From: Streptomyces sp. NBC_01723
GTDB taxonomy: Bacteria > Actinomycetota > Actinomycetes > Streptomycetales > Streptomycetaceae
Direction: 5' to 3'
Length of the DNA: 64,000 nucleotides
NCBI RefSeq assembly: GCF_036246005.1
Contig: NZ_CP109171.1
Span: 2,158,001-2,222,000, forward strand
Position numbers and translations under genes: made by a program. Shown here one piece after another: positions 18,160-26,067 of this stretch; within the stretch, counting starts at the first letter, position 1; each line of letters begins with the position of its first letter. The notes beneath the pieces are model-generated. The model made no database searches and was not told the DNA's origin. It saw nothing but the letters and a program-made list of their open reading frames with translations.

Positions 18160-19113
18160 GTGTCCGCAGTCGCACCCGACGGACGCAAGATGCTGCGCCT
18201 GGAGGTCCGCAACAGCCAGACCCCCATCGAGCGCAAGCCCGAGTGGATCAAGACCCGGGCGAAAATGGGCCCCGAGTACACGAAGATGCAGAACCTCGTG
18301 AAGGGCGAGGGCCTGCACACGGTCTGCCAGGAAGCCGGCTGTCCCAACATCTACGAGTGCTGGGAGGACCGCGAGGCGACCTTCCTCATCGGCGGCGACC
18401 AGTGCACTAGGCGCTGCGACTTCTGCCAGATCGACACCGGCAAGCCCGAGGCGCTCGACCGCGACGAGCCCCGCCGCGTCGGCGAGTCCGTGGTCACCAT
18501 GGACCTGAACTACGCCACCATCACCGGCGTCGCCCGTGACGACCTGCCCGACGGCGGCGCCTGGCTGTACGCCGAGACCGTGCGCCAGATCCACCAGCAG
18601 ACGGCGGAGCGCGAGGCCGGCCGCACCAAGGTCGAGCTGCTCGCCCCCGACTTCAACGCGGTGCCGGAACTGCTGCGCGAGGTCTTCGACTCCCGCCCCG
18701 AGGTCTTCGCGCACAACGTCGAGACCGTCCCGCGGATCTTCAAGCGCATCCGCCCGGGCTTCCGCTACGAGCGTTCGCTGAAGGTGCTCACCGACGCCCG
18801 TGACTACGGCCTGGTCACCAAGTCCAACCTGATCCTCGGCATGGGCGAGACCCGCGAGGAGGTCAGCGAGGCACTGAAGCAGCTGCACGGGGCCGGCTGC
18901 GAGCTGATCACCATCACGCAGTACCTGCGCCCCTCGGTGCGCCACCACCCCGTGGAGCGCTGGGTCAAGCCGCACGAGTTCGTGGAGCTGAAGGAGGAGG
19001 CCGAGCAGATCGGCTTCTCCGGTGTGATGTCCGGCCCGCTGGTCCGGTCCTCCTACCGGGCGGGGCGGCTCTACGGCATGGCCATGGAGCAGCGTCACTC
19101 CGCCACCGTGTGA
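18160..19113 (+). CDS. lipA: Lipoyl synthase LipA
   Basis: This radical-SAM enzyme inserts two sulfurs into octanoyl-protein to make lipoyl-protein. The 317-residue product carries the auxiliary cluster cysteines in [13 protein letters not shown] and the radical SAM CxxxCxxC in [15 protein letters not shown] (18148-18153) supports the GTG at 18160; a longer frame open from 18022 runs through the intergenic repeat. Within the CxxxCxxC motif the Thr and first Arg are encoded by the codons ACT and AGG, which are rare in this genome. Placement directly after lipB suggests joint expression, though the repeat between them may attenuate it. Confidence 0.97.
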   Translation: MSAVAPDGRKMLRLEVRNSQTPIERKPEWIKTRAKMGPEYTKMQNLVKGEGLHTVCQEAGCPNIYECWEDREATFLIGGDQCTRRCDFCQIDTGKPEALDRDEPRRVGESVVTMDLNYATITGVARDDLPDGGAWLYAETVRQIHQQTAEREAGRTKVELLAPDFNAVPELLREVFDSRPEVFAHNVETVPRIFKRIRPGFRYERSLKVLTDARDYGLVTKSNLILGMGETREEVSEALKQLHGAGCELITITQYLRPSVRHHPVERWVKPHEFVELKEEAEQIGFSGVMSGPLVRSSYRAGRLYGMAMEQRHSATV

Positions 19114-19156
19114 ATTCACGCACAAGGCCCTACTCGCCAGTAATGGCCGAGATTCC

Positions 19157-19201
19157 GCGGCCCCGACCGTCCTCGCAGATGAGGACACCGGTCGGGGCCG
19201 C
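19157..19201 (+). terminator. Terminator after lipA
   Basis: Outer arms GCGGCCCCGACCG (19157-19169) and CGGTCGGGGCCGC (19189-19201) pair perfectly over 13 bases. An inner TCCTC/GAGGA helix extends the structure, with a small bulge. It lies 43 bases after the lipA stop. Confidence 0.8.
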
Positions 19202-19250
19202 GCCCGTTCCGGGGCCCGGCATCACGGCTTCACGTCCGTTTGACCGGCGG

Positions 19251-19288
19251 GTCACGCCCTGGTAACACCAGTCAGTGACCCTGGAATC
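19251..19288 (+). promoter_or_regulatory. Possible GlnR-type operator before a small gene
   Basis: GTCAC, GTAAC, CAGTG and GAATC occur in order, each separated by six bases. This is the 11-base spacing of the GlnR arrays ahead of glnA and glnII. The first two elements and the last fit the half-sites with at most one mismatch each; the third fits poorly. From memory, the S. coelicolor gene at this position was listed as a GlnR target. Confidence 0.5.
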
Positions 19289-19343
19289 ACACCACGTACA
19301 CCCGTCTCCGTACCCGGAGCCGTACCGAGGGGGGACCTCCACC

Positions 19344-19559
19344 ATGCAGGCCGCACCCGTTCGCCCCACCGCCGTCCGCGCCACCGCCATCCCGTCGTTC
19401 ACCACCGCGCTGCGGGCCGTCGAGTCGCTGCTGATGAGCAGCGGCCAGCGCACCGCCCGGCGCAACGCCTGGACCTCCGTGCTGGAGGACCGCCGCCGCG
19501 CCAAGGAGCGCATCGAGACGGAGCGGGTGCTCGGTCAGTCCGTCGTCGGCCGCCCCTGA
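19344..19559 (+). CDS. Small conserved Streptomyces protein
   Basis: This 71-residue basic protein starts MQAAPVRPTAVRATAIPS and ends with an amphipathic, Arg/Glu-rich helix (WTSVLEDRRRAKERIETE). I recognise no domain. The run GAGGGGGGA at 19327-19335 supports ATG 19344. It stands alone between the lipA terminator and a DUF4191 gene. The upstream array at 19251-19288 suggests nitrogen-responsive expression, so a role in nitrogen stress is possible but not shown. No membrane helix or signal peptide is apparent. Confidence 0.75.
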   Translation: MQAAPVRPTAVRATAIPSFTTALRAVESLLMSSGQRTARRNAWTSVLEDRRRAKERIETERVLGQSVVGRP

Positions 19560-19639
19560 ACCTCGCCCGGCCTCTCCTCCCCGCCCCCCGCCGGACACTG
19601 CCGTCGTCGGCGCTTTCGGGGCCACGTAGACTTCGTGCC

Positions 19640-20344
19640 ATGGCGAGGAAGGAACCGGCAGCGGACGCTGCGAATCCAGGGCGACTGAAGCAGATCGCTC
19701 TGACCTACAAGATGACCCGCAAGGCCGACAAGAAGATCGGTCTTGTGCTCGCGGGTGTCGGCATCGTCGTCTTCGGTGTCTTCCTGGCGATCGGTTTCCT
19801 GGTCGGTCACCCCATCTATCTCGGCATCCTGGGCGTGCTGCTCGCCTTCCTCGCGACGGCGATCGTCTTCGGGCGCCGGGCCGAGCGGGCGGCCTTCGGC
19901 CAGATGGAGGGACAGCCGGGTGCCGCGGCGGCCGTGCTGGACAACATCGGCCGGGGCTGGAGCACCACCCCCGCAGTGGCGATGAACCGCAACCAGGACG
20001 TCGTGCACCGCGCGGTCGGCAAGGCCGGCATCGTGCTGGTCGCCGAGGGCAACCCGAACCGGGTGAAGTCCCTGCTCGCGGCCGAGAAGCGCAAGATGAA
20101 CCGCATCGTCGCCGACGTGCCCGTGCACGACCTGCTGGTGGGCACCGGCGAGGGCCAGGTCGAGCTGAAGAAGCTGCGCACGACCATGCTCAAGCTCCCC
20201 CGCGTCCTGTCCGGCCCGCAGGTCACCGTGACCAACGACCGGCTGCGCGCGCTGGGCGACCTGATGAGCAACATGCCGCTGCCCAAGGGCCCGATGCCCA
20301 AGGGCATGCGCATGCCCCGCGGCGGCAACCCGAGGCAGCGCTGA
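19640..20344 (+). CDS. DUF4191 membrane protein
   Basis: The 234-residue protein has a basic cytoplasmic head (residues 1-32), two hydrophobic helices separated by a short turn (about 33-56 and 58-80) and a soluble C-terminal domain of about 150 residues. The C-terminus is rich in Met, Pro and Gly (PLPKGPMPKGMRMPRGG). The conserved QIALTYKMTRKADKK before the first helix marks the actinobacterial DUF4191 family, whose function is unknown. It converges on an RDD gene across a very strong hairpin. Confidence 0.88.
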   Translation: MARKEPAADAANPGRLKQIALTYKMTRKADKKIGLVLAGVGIVVFGVFLAIGFLVGHPIYLGILGVLLAFLATAIVFGRRAERAAFGQMEGQPGAAAAVLDNIGRGWSTTPAVAMNRNQDVVHRAVGKAGIVLVAEGNPNRVKSLLAAEKRKMNRIVADVPVHDLLVGTGEGQVELKKLRTTMLKLPRVLSGPQVTVTNDRLRALGDLMSNMPLPKGPMPKGMRMPRGGNPRQR

Positions 20345-20378
20345 TCCCGTAGGACCTCCCGCAGGACTTTGACTTTGA

Positions 20379-20440
20379 GACGCCGGTACGGCGACGGGGC
20401 GCCCGATTCGATTCGGGCGCCCCGTCGCCGTACCGGCGTC
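20379..20440. terminator. 28-bp perfect inverted repeat, bidirectional terminator
   Basis: Arms of 28 bases (20379-20406 and 20413-20440) are exactly complementary around the loop TTCGAT. The arm starts GACGCCGGTACGGCGACGGG. The structure lies between the stops of two convergent genes (20344 and 20451) and is much longer than the other terminators in the window. Confidence 0.85.
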
Positions 20441-20450
20441 GTCGCGTGGG

Positions 20451-20918
20451 TCAGATGCGGATCTCCACGGTGCGCGCCAGCCTGTCGTGCAGGCCGCGGC
20501 CGTCGCGGTCCCAGATCAGCGCCGGAAGGGCGAGGCACAGCAGGACCGAGCGGAGCAGGGCGCGCACCGGGCTGGGGCGGCCGGTGGCCAGGTCGACCAC
20601 GCGCAGGCCGAGGAGGCGCTTGCCCGGGGTGAAGCCGACCGTGCCGACGGTCAGCACGCTGAGCACGAAGAAGATCAGCAGGGCCCAGTTGCCGGTCGCC
20701 TGGTCGTAGCCGTCCGTGATCAGGCCGTATGCGATCAGGAGGCACAGGGCCCAGTCGACGGCCAGGGCGCCGATGCGCCTGCCCGGGCGGGCGATCGAGC
20801 CCGGTCCCTCCTCGGGCAGACCGAGCTGCTCCCCCCGGTATCCGAGGTCGGCGCCGGACTCTTCGATGGCCGCGCGCGGCCCGGAAAGCCACGATCCGAT
20901 TGCTTGCCTGTTGTCCAC
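20451..20918 (-). CDS. RDD family membrane protein
   Basis: The 155-residue protein contains the RDD signature: RPGRRIGALAVDWAL, with the Arg and Asp of the family name, then two hydrophobic helices (about 50-68 and 80-100), GFTPGKRLLGLRVV and a C-terminal RDGRGLHDRLARTVEI. RDD proteins are integral membrane proteins of unclear, possibly transport-related, function. Its start at 20918 faces the glnA promoter region, so the two genes diverge. Confidence 0.88.
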   Translation of the reverse strand: MDNRQAIGSWLSGPRAAIEESGADLGYRGEQLGLPEEGPGSIARPGRRIGALAVDWALCLLIAYGLITDGYDQATGNWALLIFFVLSVLTVGTVGFTPGKRLLGLRVVDLATGRPSPVRALLRSVLLCLALPALIWDRDGRGLHDRLARTVEIRI

Positions 20919-21004
20919 CCGAACACGGTACTGCGCCCGTATACGTACCGGGGACGGCGGGGTGTGGCGGGCCCCGATCGGACCTAGGCTGGATGCGGAG
21001 CCGG

Positions 21005-21042
21005 TTAACTTCTGCGAAACAAACGGGTCACGTTAGAGAAAT
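21005..21042 (+). promoter_or_regulatory. GlnR operator array upstream of glnA
   Basis: TTAAC, GAAAC, GTCAC and GAAAT follow one another, each six bases apart (21005-21009, 21016-21020, 21027-21031, 21038-21042). This fits two tandem copies of the GlnR consensus gTnAc-n6-GaAAc, spaced two helical turns apart. A possible -10, TAGGGT (21053-21058), follows. In S. coelicolor GlnR activates glnA under nitrogen limitation, which is established knowledge. Confidence 0.85.
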
Positions 21043-21138
21043 CACCCGTCCCTAGGGTCGAGGAAGCGTGTGCCACCCGCACTGGCCGCACGAACGATCT
21101 ACCACCCCGGCGGGACGGTCGGGAGTAGGAGGAGCTGG

Positions 21139-22548
21139 ATGTTCCAGAACGCCGACGACGCCAAGAAGTACATCGCGGACGAGGACGTCAAGTTCGTCGA
21201 CGTCCGGTTCTGCGACCTGCCGGGCGTCATGCAGCACTTCACGTTGCCCGCCGAGGCGTTCGACCCCGACGACGAGCAGGCCTTCGACGGATCCTCGATC
21301 CGCGGCTTCCAGGCCATCCACGAGTCGGACATGTCCCTGCGCCCGGACCTGTCCACCGCGCGCATCGACCCGTTCCGCCGGGACAAGACGCTCAACATCA
21401 ACTTCTTCATCCACGACCCGATCACAGGCGAGCAGTACTCCCGCGACCCGCGGAACGTGGCGAAGAAGGCCGAGGCCTACCTCGCCTCCACCGGCATCGC
21501 CGACACGGCGTTCTTCGGCCCGGAGGCGGAGTTCTACGTCTTCGACTCCGTCCGCTTCGCCACCAGCGCGAACGAGTCCTTCTACCACATCGACTCCGAG
21601 GCCGGCGCCTGGAACACCGGCGCCCTGGAGGACAACCGCGGGTACAAGGTCCGCTACAAGGGCGGCTACTTCCCGGTCCCGCCGGTCGACCACTTCGCCG
21701 ACCTGCGCGCCGAGATCTCCCTGGAGCTGGAGCGGTCCGGCCTGAAGGTCGAGCGCCAGCACCACGAGGTGGGCACCGCCGGCCAGGCGGAGATCAACTA
21801 CAAGTTCAACACGCTGCTCGCCGCGGCCGACGACCTCCAGCTCTTCAAGTACATCGTGAAGAACGTGGCCTGGAAGAACGGCAAGACGGCGACCTTCATG
21901 CCGAAGCCGATCTTCGGTGACAACGGCTCGGGCATGCACGTCCACCAGTCGCTGTGGTCGGGCGGCGAGCCGCTCTTCTACGACGAGCAGGGCTACGCCG
22001 GCCTGTCCGACACCGCCCGCTACTACATCGGCGGCATCCTGCGGCACGCCCCGTCGCTGCTGGCCTTCACCAACCCGACGGTGAACTCCTACCACCGCCT
22101 GGTCCCGGGCTTCGAGGCGCCGATCAACCTGGTGTACTCGCAGCGCAACCGCTCCGCCGCGATGCGTATCCCGATCACCGGCTCGAACCCGAAGGCCAAG
22201 CGCGTCGAGTTCCGCGCCCCGGACTCCTCCGGCAACCCGTACCTGGCCTTCTCGGCCCTGCTGCTCGCGGGCCTGGACGGCATCAAGAACAAGATCGAGC
22301 CGGCCGAGCCGATCGACAAGGACCTCTACGAGCTGGCTCCCGAGGAGCACGCCAACGTGGCCCAGGTCCCGACCTCCCTCGGCGCCGTCCTCGACCGCCT
22401 GGAGGGCGACCACGAGTTCCTCCTCCAGGGCGACGTCTTCACGCCGGACCTGATCGAGACGTGGATCGACTACAAGCGGGCGAACGAGATCGCCCCGCTG
22501 CAGCTGCGTCCGCACCCGCACGAGTTCGAGCTGTACTTCGACGTGTGA
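21139..22548 (+). CDS. glnA: Glutamine synthetase type I
   Basis: GlnA makes glutamine from glutamate, ammonia and ATP as a dodecamer in the cytosol. The 469-residue protein has the GSI marks FDGSSIRGF, the [10 protein letters not shown] metal/ATP region and NRSAAMRIP. Tyr397 in [11 protein letters not shown] is the classical adenylylation site, at the same residue number as in E. coli. AGGAGG at 21127-21132 identifies ATG 21139; a longer in-frame start at 21070 is unlikely. Expression is probably driven by the GlnR array at 21005-21042, and activity is probably tuned by GlnE, encoded at 55580-58573. It is followed by its own hairpin. Confidence 0.98.
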   Translation: MFQNADDAKKYIADEDVKFVDVRFCDLPGVMQHFTLPAEAFDPDDEQAFDGSSIRGFQAIHESDMSLRPDLSTARIDPFRRDKTLNINFFIHDPITGEQYSRDPRNVAKKAEAYLASTGIADTAFFGPEAEFYVFDSVRFATSANESFYHIDSEAGAWNTGALEDNRGYKVRYKGGYFPVPPVDHFADLRAEISLELERSGLKVERQHHEVGTAGQAEINYKFNTLLAAADDLQLFKYIVKNVAWKNGKTATFMPKPIFGDNGSGMHVHQSLWSGGEPLFYDEQGYAGLSDTARYYIGGILRHAPSLLAFTNPTVNSYHRLVPGFEAPINLVYSQRNRSAAMRIPITGSNPKAKRVEFRAPDSSGNPYLAFSALLLAGLDGIKNKIEPAEPIDKDLYELAPEEHANVAQVPTSLGAVLDRLEGDHEFLLQGDVFTPDLIETWIDYKRANEIAPLQLRPHPHEFELYFDV

Positions 22549-22571
22549 TCGACTCGACGGCCGAGCCGTCC

Positions 22572-22610
22572 GGCGCCCCCGTCCCCCGTTCTCCGGGGGG
22601 CGGGGGCGCC
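22572..22610 (+). terminator. Terminator after glnA
   Basis: Two 17-base arms (22572-22588 and 22594-22610, GGCGCCCCCGTCCCCCG) pair with a single mismatch around a five-base loop and are followed by TTCG. The hairpin begins 24 bases after the glnA stop. Confidence 0.8.
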
Positions 22611-22711
22611 TTCGTCCGTGGCCGAAAACCCTTCACAGCGCGGACCGGGGCCGGAATCATGTCCAGTGACACGATTGTTCGAGTCGGGTTCGGATCAGGG
22701 GGACGGGGAGA

Positions 22712-22978
22712 GTGCCGGAGATGGCTGAGCGGGACGACGAGGAGCGCGAGTTCGACCTCCGGTGGGCGGACGGCGCCGAGCACAAGGAGCCCTCCGCGCG
22801 CGCCCGGATGCTCGCCGCGCGCTGGAAGGAGAACCCTCCCGGACCGGTCCCGTTCCGCGGCGACCCCGACCACGTGGGCTCGCCGCGCCGGTCGTCCTGG
22901 GTGTCCACCGTCATCGTGCTCGGCTGCGTGGCCGCGGTGATCGTCCTGCTGGGGTACATCAACTTCCGGGTGCCCTAG
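22712..22978 (+). CDS. Small single-pass membrane protein
   Basis: The 88-residue product has a charged N-terminal half (AERDDEEREFDLRWADGAEHKEPSA is partly visible as acidic clusters) and one C-terminal membrane helix (about residues 64-84, VSTVIVLGCVAAVIVLLGYI). I know no function. The start may be GTG 22712 or the in-frame ATG 22721; each has a partial ribosome site in a G-rich stretch. It follows glnA but is separated from it by a terminator. Confidence 0.7.
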   Translation: MPEMAERDDEEREFDLRWADGAEHKEPSARARMLAARWKENPPGPVPFRGDPDHVGSPRRSSWVSTVIVLGCVAAVIVLLGYINFRVP

Positions 22979-23067
22979 GGGCTGCGCGTTCGGGCGCGGG
23001 CCGTTGTCAGTGGGTCCGGGCAGGATGGGCGTACGCGGACGCTGCACGGACGGGCGGAGGGCCAGGC

Positions 23068-24255
23068 ATGGGTGACGGCGGGCGGCGGCACATCGGGGCG
23101 GCGGAGCGGCGGGGCCGGCTGGCCCTGCGGCAGCGGCTGACCGCGTCGGCGCGCGCGGCGAGCCCGGAGGAGGTCGCCGCCGCTCTGGTCGCGCTGCACG
23201 GCACGGACCCCGCCACCGTGCACCTGGCCGTGGGCGCACGGCTGACGGACGCGGCGAAGACCGTGGGCGCGACGGAACGGGCGTTGTACGAGGACGGGAC
23301 GCTGGTCCGGATGCACGGCATGCGGCACACCGTGTTCGTGTTCCCGGCGGAGCTGACCGCGGTCGTGCACGCCTCGACCGGCCGCACCGTCGCCGCCCGG
23401 GAGCGGGCCGCGCTGCTCAAGGACATGGCCGGGGCCGGGGCGCCGGACGCGGCCTGGCTGGCGGAGGTCGAGGAGTCGGCCCTGTCCGCGCTGGCCCGGC
23501 GCGGCCAGGCCACGGCTGCCGAGCTGGCCCGGGACGAGCCGCGCCTGAAGGAGCGGTTCGTGTACGCGGCCGGGAAGAGCTACGAGGGCGTGCACACCGT
23601 CTCCACCCGCCTGCTGAGGGTGCTGGGCGTGGAGGGCAAGGTCGTCCGGGGCCGTCCGCTGGGGTCGTGGACGTCCAGCCAGTTCCGCTGGGCGCCGGCG
23701 CCCGAGCATCCCGAGCTGGATCCGGGCGAGGCGCAGGCGGAGCTGTTGCGCCGGTGGCTGGCGGCGTGCGGGCCCGCGACCGAGGACGACCTCAAGTGGT
23801 GGACGGGGTGGCGGGTGACGGAGGTGCGCCGGGCGCTGGCCGCGATCGGGGCTGAGGCGGTGGCGCTGGACGAGGGCACGGGGTACGTCGCCGCCGGTGA
23901 CGCCGGTCCGGTGTCCGGCCCGGCCGAGCCGTGGGCGGCGCTGCTGCCCGGCCTCGACCCGACGGCGATGGGCTGGCGGGAGCGGGACTGGTACCTCGCT
24001 CCCGAGCTGCGGCCGGCGCTGTTCGACAGAAGCGGGAACGTGGGGCCGACGGTGTGGTGGAACGGCCGCGTGATCGGCGGCTGGGCCCAGCGGCCCGACG
24101 GCGAGATCGTCTGGCGGGTGCTCGACGGCGCGGGGGTCGGCCGCGAGGCGGAGTCCGCGATCCGGGCGGAGGCGGAGCGGCTGGGTTCGTGGGTGGGCAC
24201 GACCCGGATCACACCGCGCTTCAGGACACCGCTGGAGCGGGAGCTGTCGGCGTAG
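23068..24255 (+). CDS. HTH_42 (AlkZ/YcaQ-like) winged-helix protein
   Basis: The 395-residue protein belongs to the HTH_42 superfamily that includes the DNA glycosylases AlkZ and YcaQ, which remove alkylated or crosslinked bases. Family features are the tandem winged helices (about 10-200) and the later LKWWTGWRVTEVRRAL and WWNGRVIGGWAQRPDGEIVWRVL. In AlkZ the catalytic pair is a QxQ motif in the first domain; at the matching place this protein reads ALHGTDPAT, with His and Thr instead of the glutamines. It may therefore have altered activity. ATG 23068 was chosen by the conserved N-terminus. A dispersed repeat follows the stop. Confidence 0.82.
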   Translation: MGDGGRRHIGAAERRGRLALRQRLTASARAASPEEVAAALVALHGTDPATVHLAVGARLTDAAKTVGATERALYEDGTLVRMHGMRHTVFVFPAELTAVVHASTGRTVAARERAALLKDMAGAGAPDAAWLAEVEESALSALARRGQATAAELARDEPRLKERFVYAAGKSYEGVHTVSTRLLRVLGVEGKVVRGRPLGSWTSSQFRWAPAPEHPELDPGEAQAELLRRWLAACGPATEDDLKWWTGWRVTEVRRALAAIGAEAVALDEGTGYVAAGDAGPVSGPAEPWAALLPGLDPTAMGWRERDWYLAPELRPALFDRSGNVGPTVWWNGRVIGGWAQRPDGEIVWRVLDGAGVGREAESAIRAEAERLGSWVGTTRITPRFRTPLERELSA

Positions 24256-24268
24256 TTCCGGGCAACCT

Positions 24269-24338
24269 CAGCCCGTCCGGCGTTCGACGACGAGGCCGTT
24301 CAGGCCGAGGCGGGGGTCTGGGGGCGGCAGCCCCCAGG
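24269..24338 (+). repeat. Dispersed intergenic repeat, copy 2
   Basis: CAGCCCGTCCGGCGTT, then CGACGACGAGGCCGTTCAGG, then GGCGGCAGCCCCCAG match the copy at 18008-18073 closely. It starts 13 bases after the stop of the HTH_42 gene. Its palindromic tail CTGGGGGCGGCAGCCCCCAG can form a hairpin. Confidence 0.65.
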
Positions 24339-24391
24339 GACGGCAACGACGACGCCGGGCACCGCACAACGGACGGCACCCGGCGCCAGGC

Positions 24392-24706
24392 TCACCGCGA
24401 GTACCGCATCAACGCCCGCACCATGTGGCACGTGGTGTCCGACGGCGGATGAACCCCGATCGTCAGCGCAGCGCTCCGTATCCTCTCGTTGCGCGCCTGG
24501 TTCGGCAGGTAGACGCCGGAGTCGAGCAGGGCGATGGCGAGCCGCATCGCCTTGAGCCGGCGGTTGTGCGTGACGTACCACTCGCGGGGGCGGCCGGCCG
24601 GCAGCGGACGCTTCTCCACGGGTGCGTACGGGAGGTCGAGCTGGACGGGCCGCTTGGCGGTGGACTGGGTGGGCAACGGCTTCGACTTCAGTGCGGCAGC
24701 GGGCAC
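24392..24706 (-). CDS. Small basic protein of unknown function
   Basis: The 104-residue product is basic and starts VPAAALKSKPLPTQS. Its conserved-looking core is GRPREWYVTHNRRLKAMRLAIALL followed by a helical C-terminus with CHMVRALMRYSR. I recognise no family. On its strand an AGGAGG lies directly against an ATG (24712) but six bases before the GTG at 24706, so the GTG is the better start. A -10-like TAAAAT (24779-24774 on this strand) lies in an unusually AT-rich patch shared with the divergent ArsC-like gene. Confidence 0.65.
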   Translation of the reverse strand: MPAAALKSKPLPTQSTAKRPVQLDLPYAPVEKRPLPAGRPREWYVTHNRRLKAMRLAIALLDSGVYLPNQARNERIRSAALTIGVHPPSDTTCHMVRALMRYSR

Positions 24707-24773
24707 GGGCATCCTCCTGTCGCGGTCAGGGCGCCGTCCGGACCACCCGGCGACACCCTCGAACACTGCTTCT

Positions 24774-24779
24774 ATTTTA
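24774..24779 (-). promoter_or_regulatory. Possible -10 element of the small basic protein gene
   Basis: TAAAAT on the minus strand, within a CTATTTTACC patch, stands out from the GC-rich surroundings. It lies about 70 bases before the proposed GTG start. No good -35 hexamer is visible at 17-18 bases, so the assignment is tentative. Confidence 0.35.
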
Positions 24780-24880
24780 CCGCCCCCCACTGACAAAAGC
24801 CCCTGGCCACAAGGGCTTTCGGGGTTGCTGTGACGGACGGGGAGAACGGGTTTCGGAAGCCCTCGGCTACCGTGTCCGGC

Positions 24881-25255
24881 ATGGAGATCTGGATCAATCC
24901 GGCCTGCTCGAAGTGCCGCAGCGCGCTCAGCCTGCTCGACGCCGAGGGCACCGACTACACCGTCCGCCGCTACCTGGAGGACGTACCGACCGAGGACGAG
25001 ATCCGTCAGGTGCTCGTCCGTCTCGGCCTCGAGCCCTGGGACATCACCCGCACCCAGGAGGCCGCGGCCAGGGAACTGGGCCTGAAGGACTGGCCCCGTG
25101 ATGAGGCGTCACGCGACCGCTGGATCACCGCGCTCGCCGGGCACCCCAAGCTGATCCAGCGCCCGATCATCACGGCGACCGACGGAACGGCCGTGGTGGG
25201 CCGCACCGACGAGGCGGTGCGTGACGCGCTGGCGCACGAACAGGGCGGCCTGTGA
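24881..25255 (+). CDS. ArsC/Spx-family thioredoxin-fold protein
   Basis: The 124-residue protein begins MEIWINPACSKCRSALSLL, with C9 and C12 in the position of the ArsC active-site cysteine. It continues with the LIQRPIITATDG stretch typical of glutaredoxin-dependent arsenate reductases. The family also contains regulatory Spx/YffB-like members, and no arsenic genes lie nearby, so arsenate reduction is only one possibility. The CxxC rather than a lone Cys favours a general disulfide-exchange role. Almost no leader precedes the ATG. Confidence 0.8.
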   Translation: MEIWINPACSKCRSALSLLDAEGTDYTVRRYLEDVPTEDEIRQVLVRLGLEPWDITRTQEAAARELGLKDWPRDEASRDRWITALAGHPKLIQRPIITATDGTAVVGRTDEAVRDALAHEQGGL

Positions 25256-25353
25256 CGCAGGTTACGTGCGCGAATCGGCGTGACTGCTGAGTAACCGCGT
25301 TCGGTATCTCGTACATAGCGGCGTACGCTCCCCTATCTCTTCAGGAGGCGCGC

Positions 25354-26064
25354 ATGTCGCGCAGGAGAACTCTCGGCACGAAGAAGAAGATCGCGCTGCT
25401 GGTCAGTGCCGCGGCGGTGGCGGGTGGCGGGGCCTTCATGATGGCGAACGCCTCGAACGCCGCGCCGACCGACCAGAACGCGCAGACCAAGTCCGCGCAG
25501 GACTCGACCGTCTGCCAGGGGCTGGCCACGGCGCTCGGCAACAACCAGCGGTTCATCGAGGGCCAGCGGGCCAATCCCGACGCGCAGTCCGAGGCCCGGA
25601 TCGCCAACCGCGAGGCCGTCGTCGCGGAGATCGAGCGCAAGCAGGAGGCCTCGGGATGCACCGCCGGGGAGTCGGCTCAGGACTCCCAGGCGACGCAGCC
25701 CCCGCCGGCCGGGCAGGACGCGGGCCAGGAGGCGGGCGAGGGAGCCGGGCAGGACGCCGGCCAGCAGGCCGGGGAGGAACAGGCCGGGGAGCAGGCGGGC
25801 GGTGGCGCGCAGGCGGGTGAGCAGGTGTGCAACGGCTCCACCGTCACCCTCTCCGGCGAGGGCGGCGAACCCGCCGCCTCCAGCAACCAGTTCCCCGTGG
25901 GCACCCAGCTCAAGGTGACCAACCTCGACAACGGCAAGTCCACCACGGTGGAGGTGAACTCGGCCTCGGGCAGCTGCGCGCTGCTGAACAACGCCGCGTT
26001 CGAACAGGTCCGGGAGGAGGGCAAGTTCCTGATCCGGCGGGCGCTGATCGAGAAGGTCGGGTGA
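25354..26064 (+). CDS. Secreted protein with two-Cys helical region, Gln/Gly linker and RlpA-like domain
   Basis: The 236-residue protein has a signal peptide or anchor (KKKIALLVSAAAVAGGGAF, about 11-37). A helical segment is bounded by C54 and C102. Then comes a low-complexity linker (about 105-156) built from GQDAGQ/QAGEQ-like units, and a C-terminal domain that resembles the double-psi barrel of RlpA (FPVGTQLKVTNLDNGKSTTV and SASGSCALLNNAAFEQV). RlpA proteins bind or cut cell-wall glycan; the catalytic Asp of lytic forms is not evident. AGGAGG precedes ATG 25354. The layout parallels the secreted protein at 33068-34630. The convergent hydrolase gene ends three bases away. Confidence 0.75.
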   Translation: MSRRRTLGTKKKIALLVSAAAVAGGGAFMMANASNAAPTDQNAQTKSAQDSTVCQGLATALGNNQRFIEGQRANPDAQSEARIANREAVVAEIERKQEASGCTAGESAQDSQATQPPPAGQDAGQEAGEGAGQDAGQQAGEEQAGEQAGGGAQAGEQVCNGSTVTLSGEGGEPAASSNQFPVGTQLKVTNLDNGKSTTVEVNSASGSCALLNNAAFEQVREEGKFLIRRALIEKVG

Positions 26065-26067
26065 GGC

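Noticed and set aside
24881..25255. An arsenic resistance operon
   Set aside because: Only an ArsC-like protein is present; no ArsR, ArsB or Acr3 gene is nearby, and the family includes other functions.
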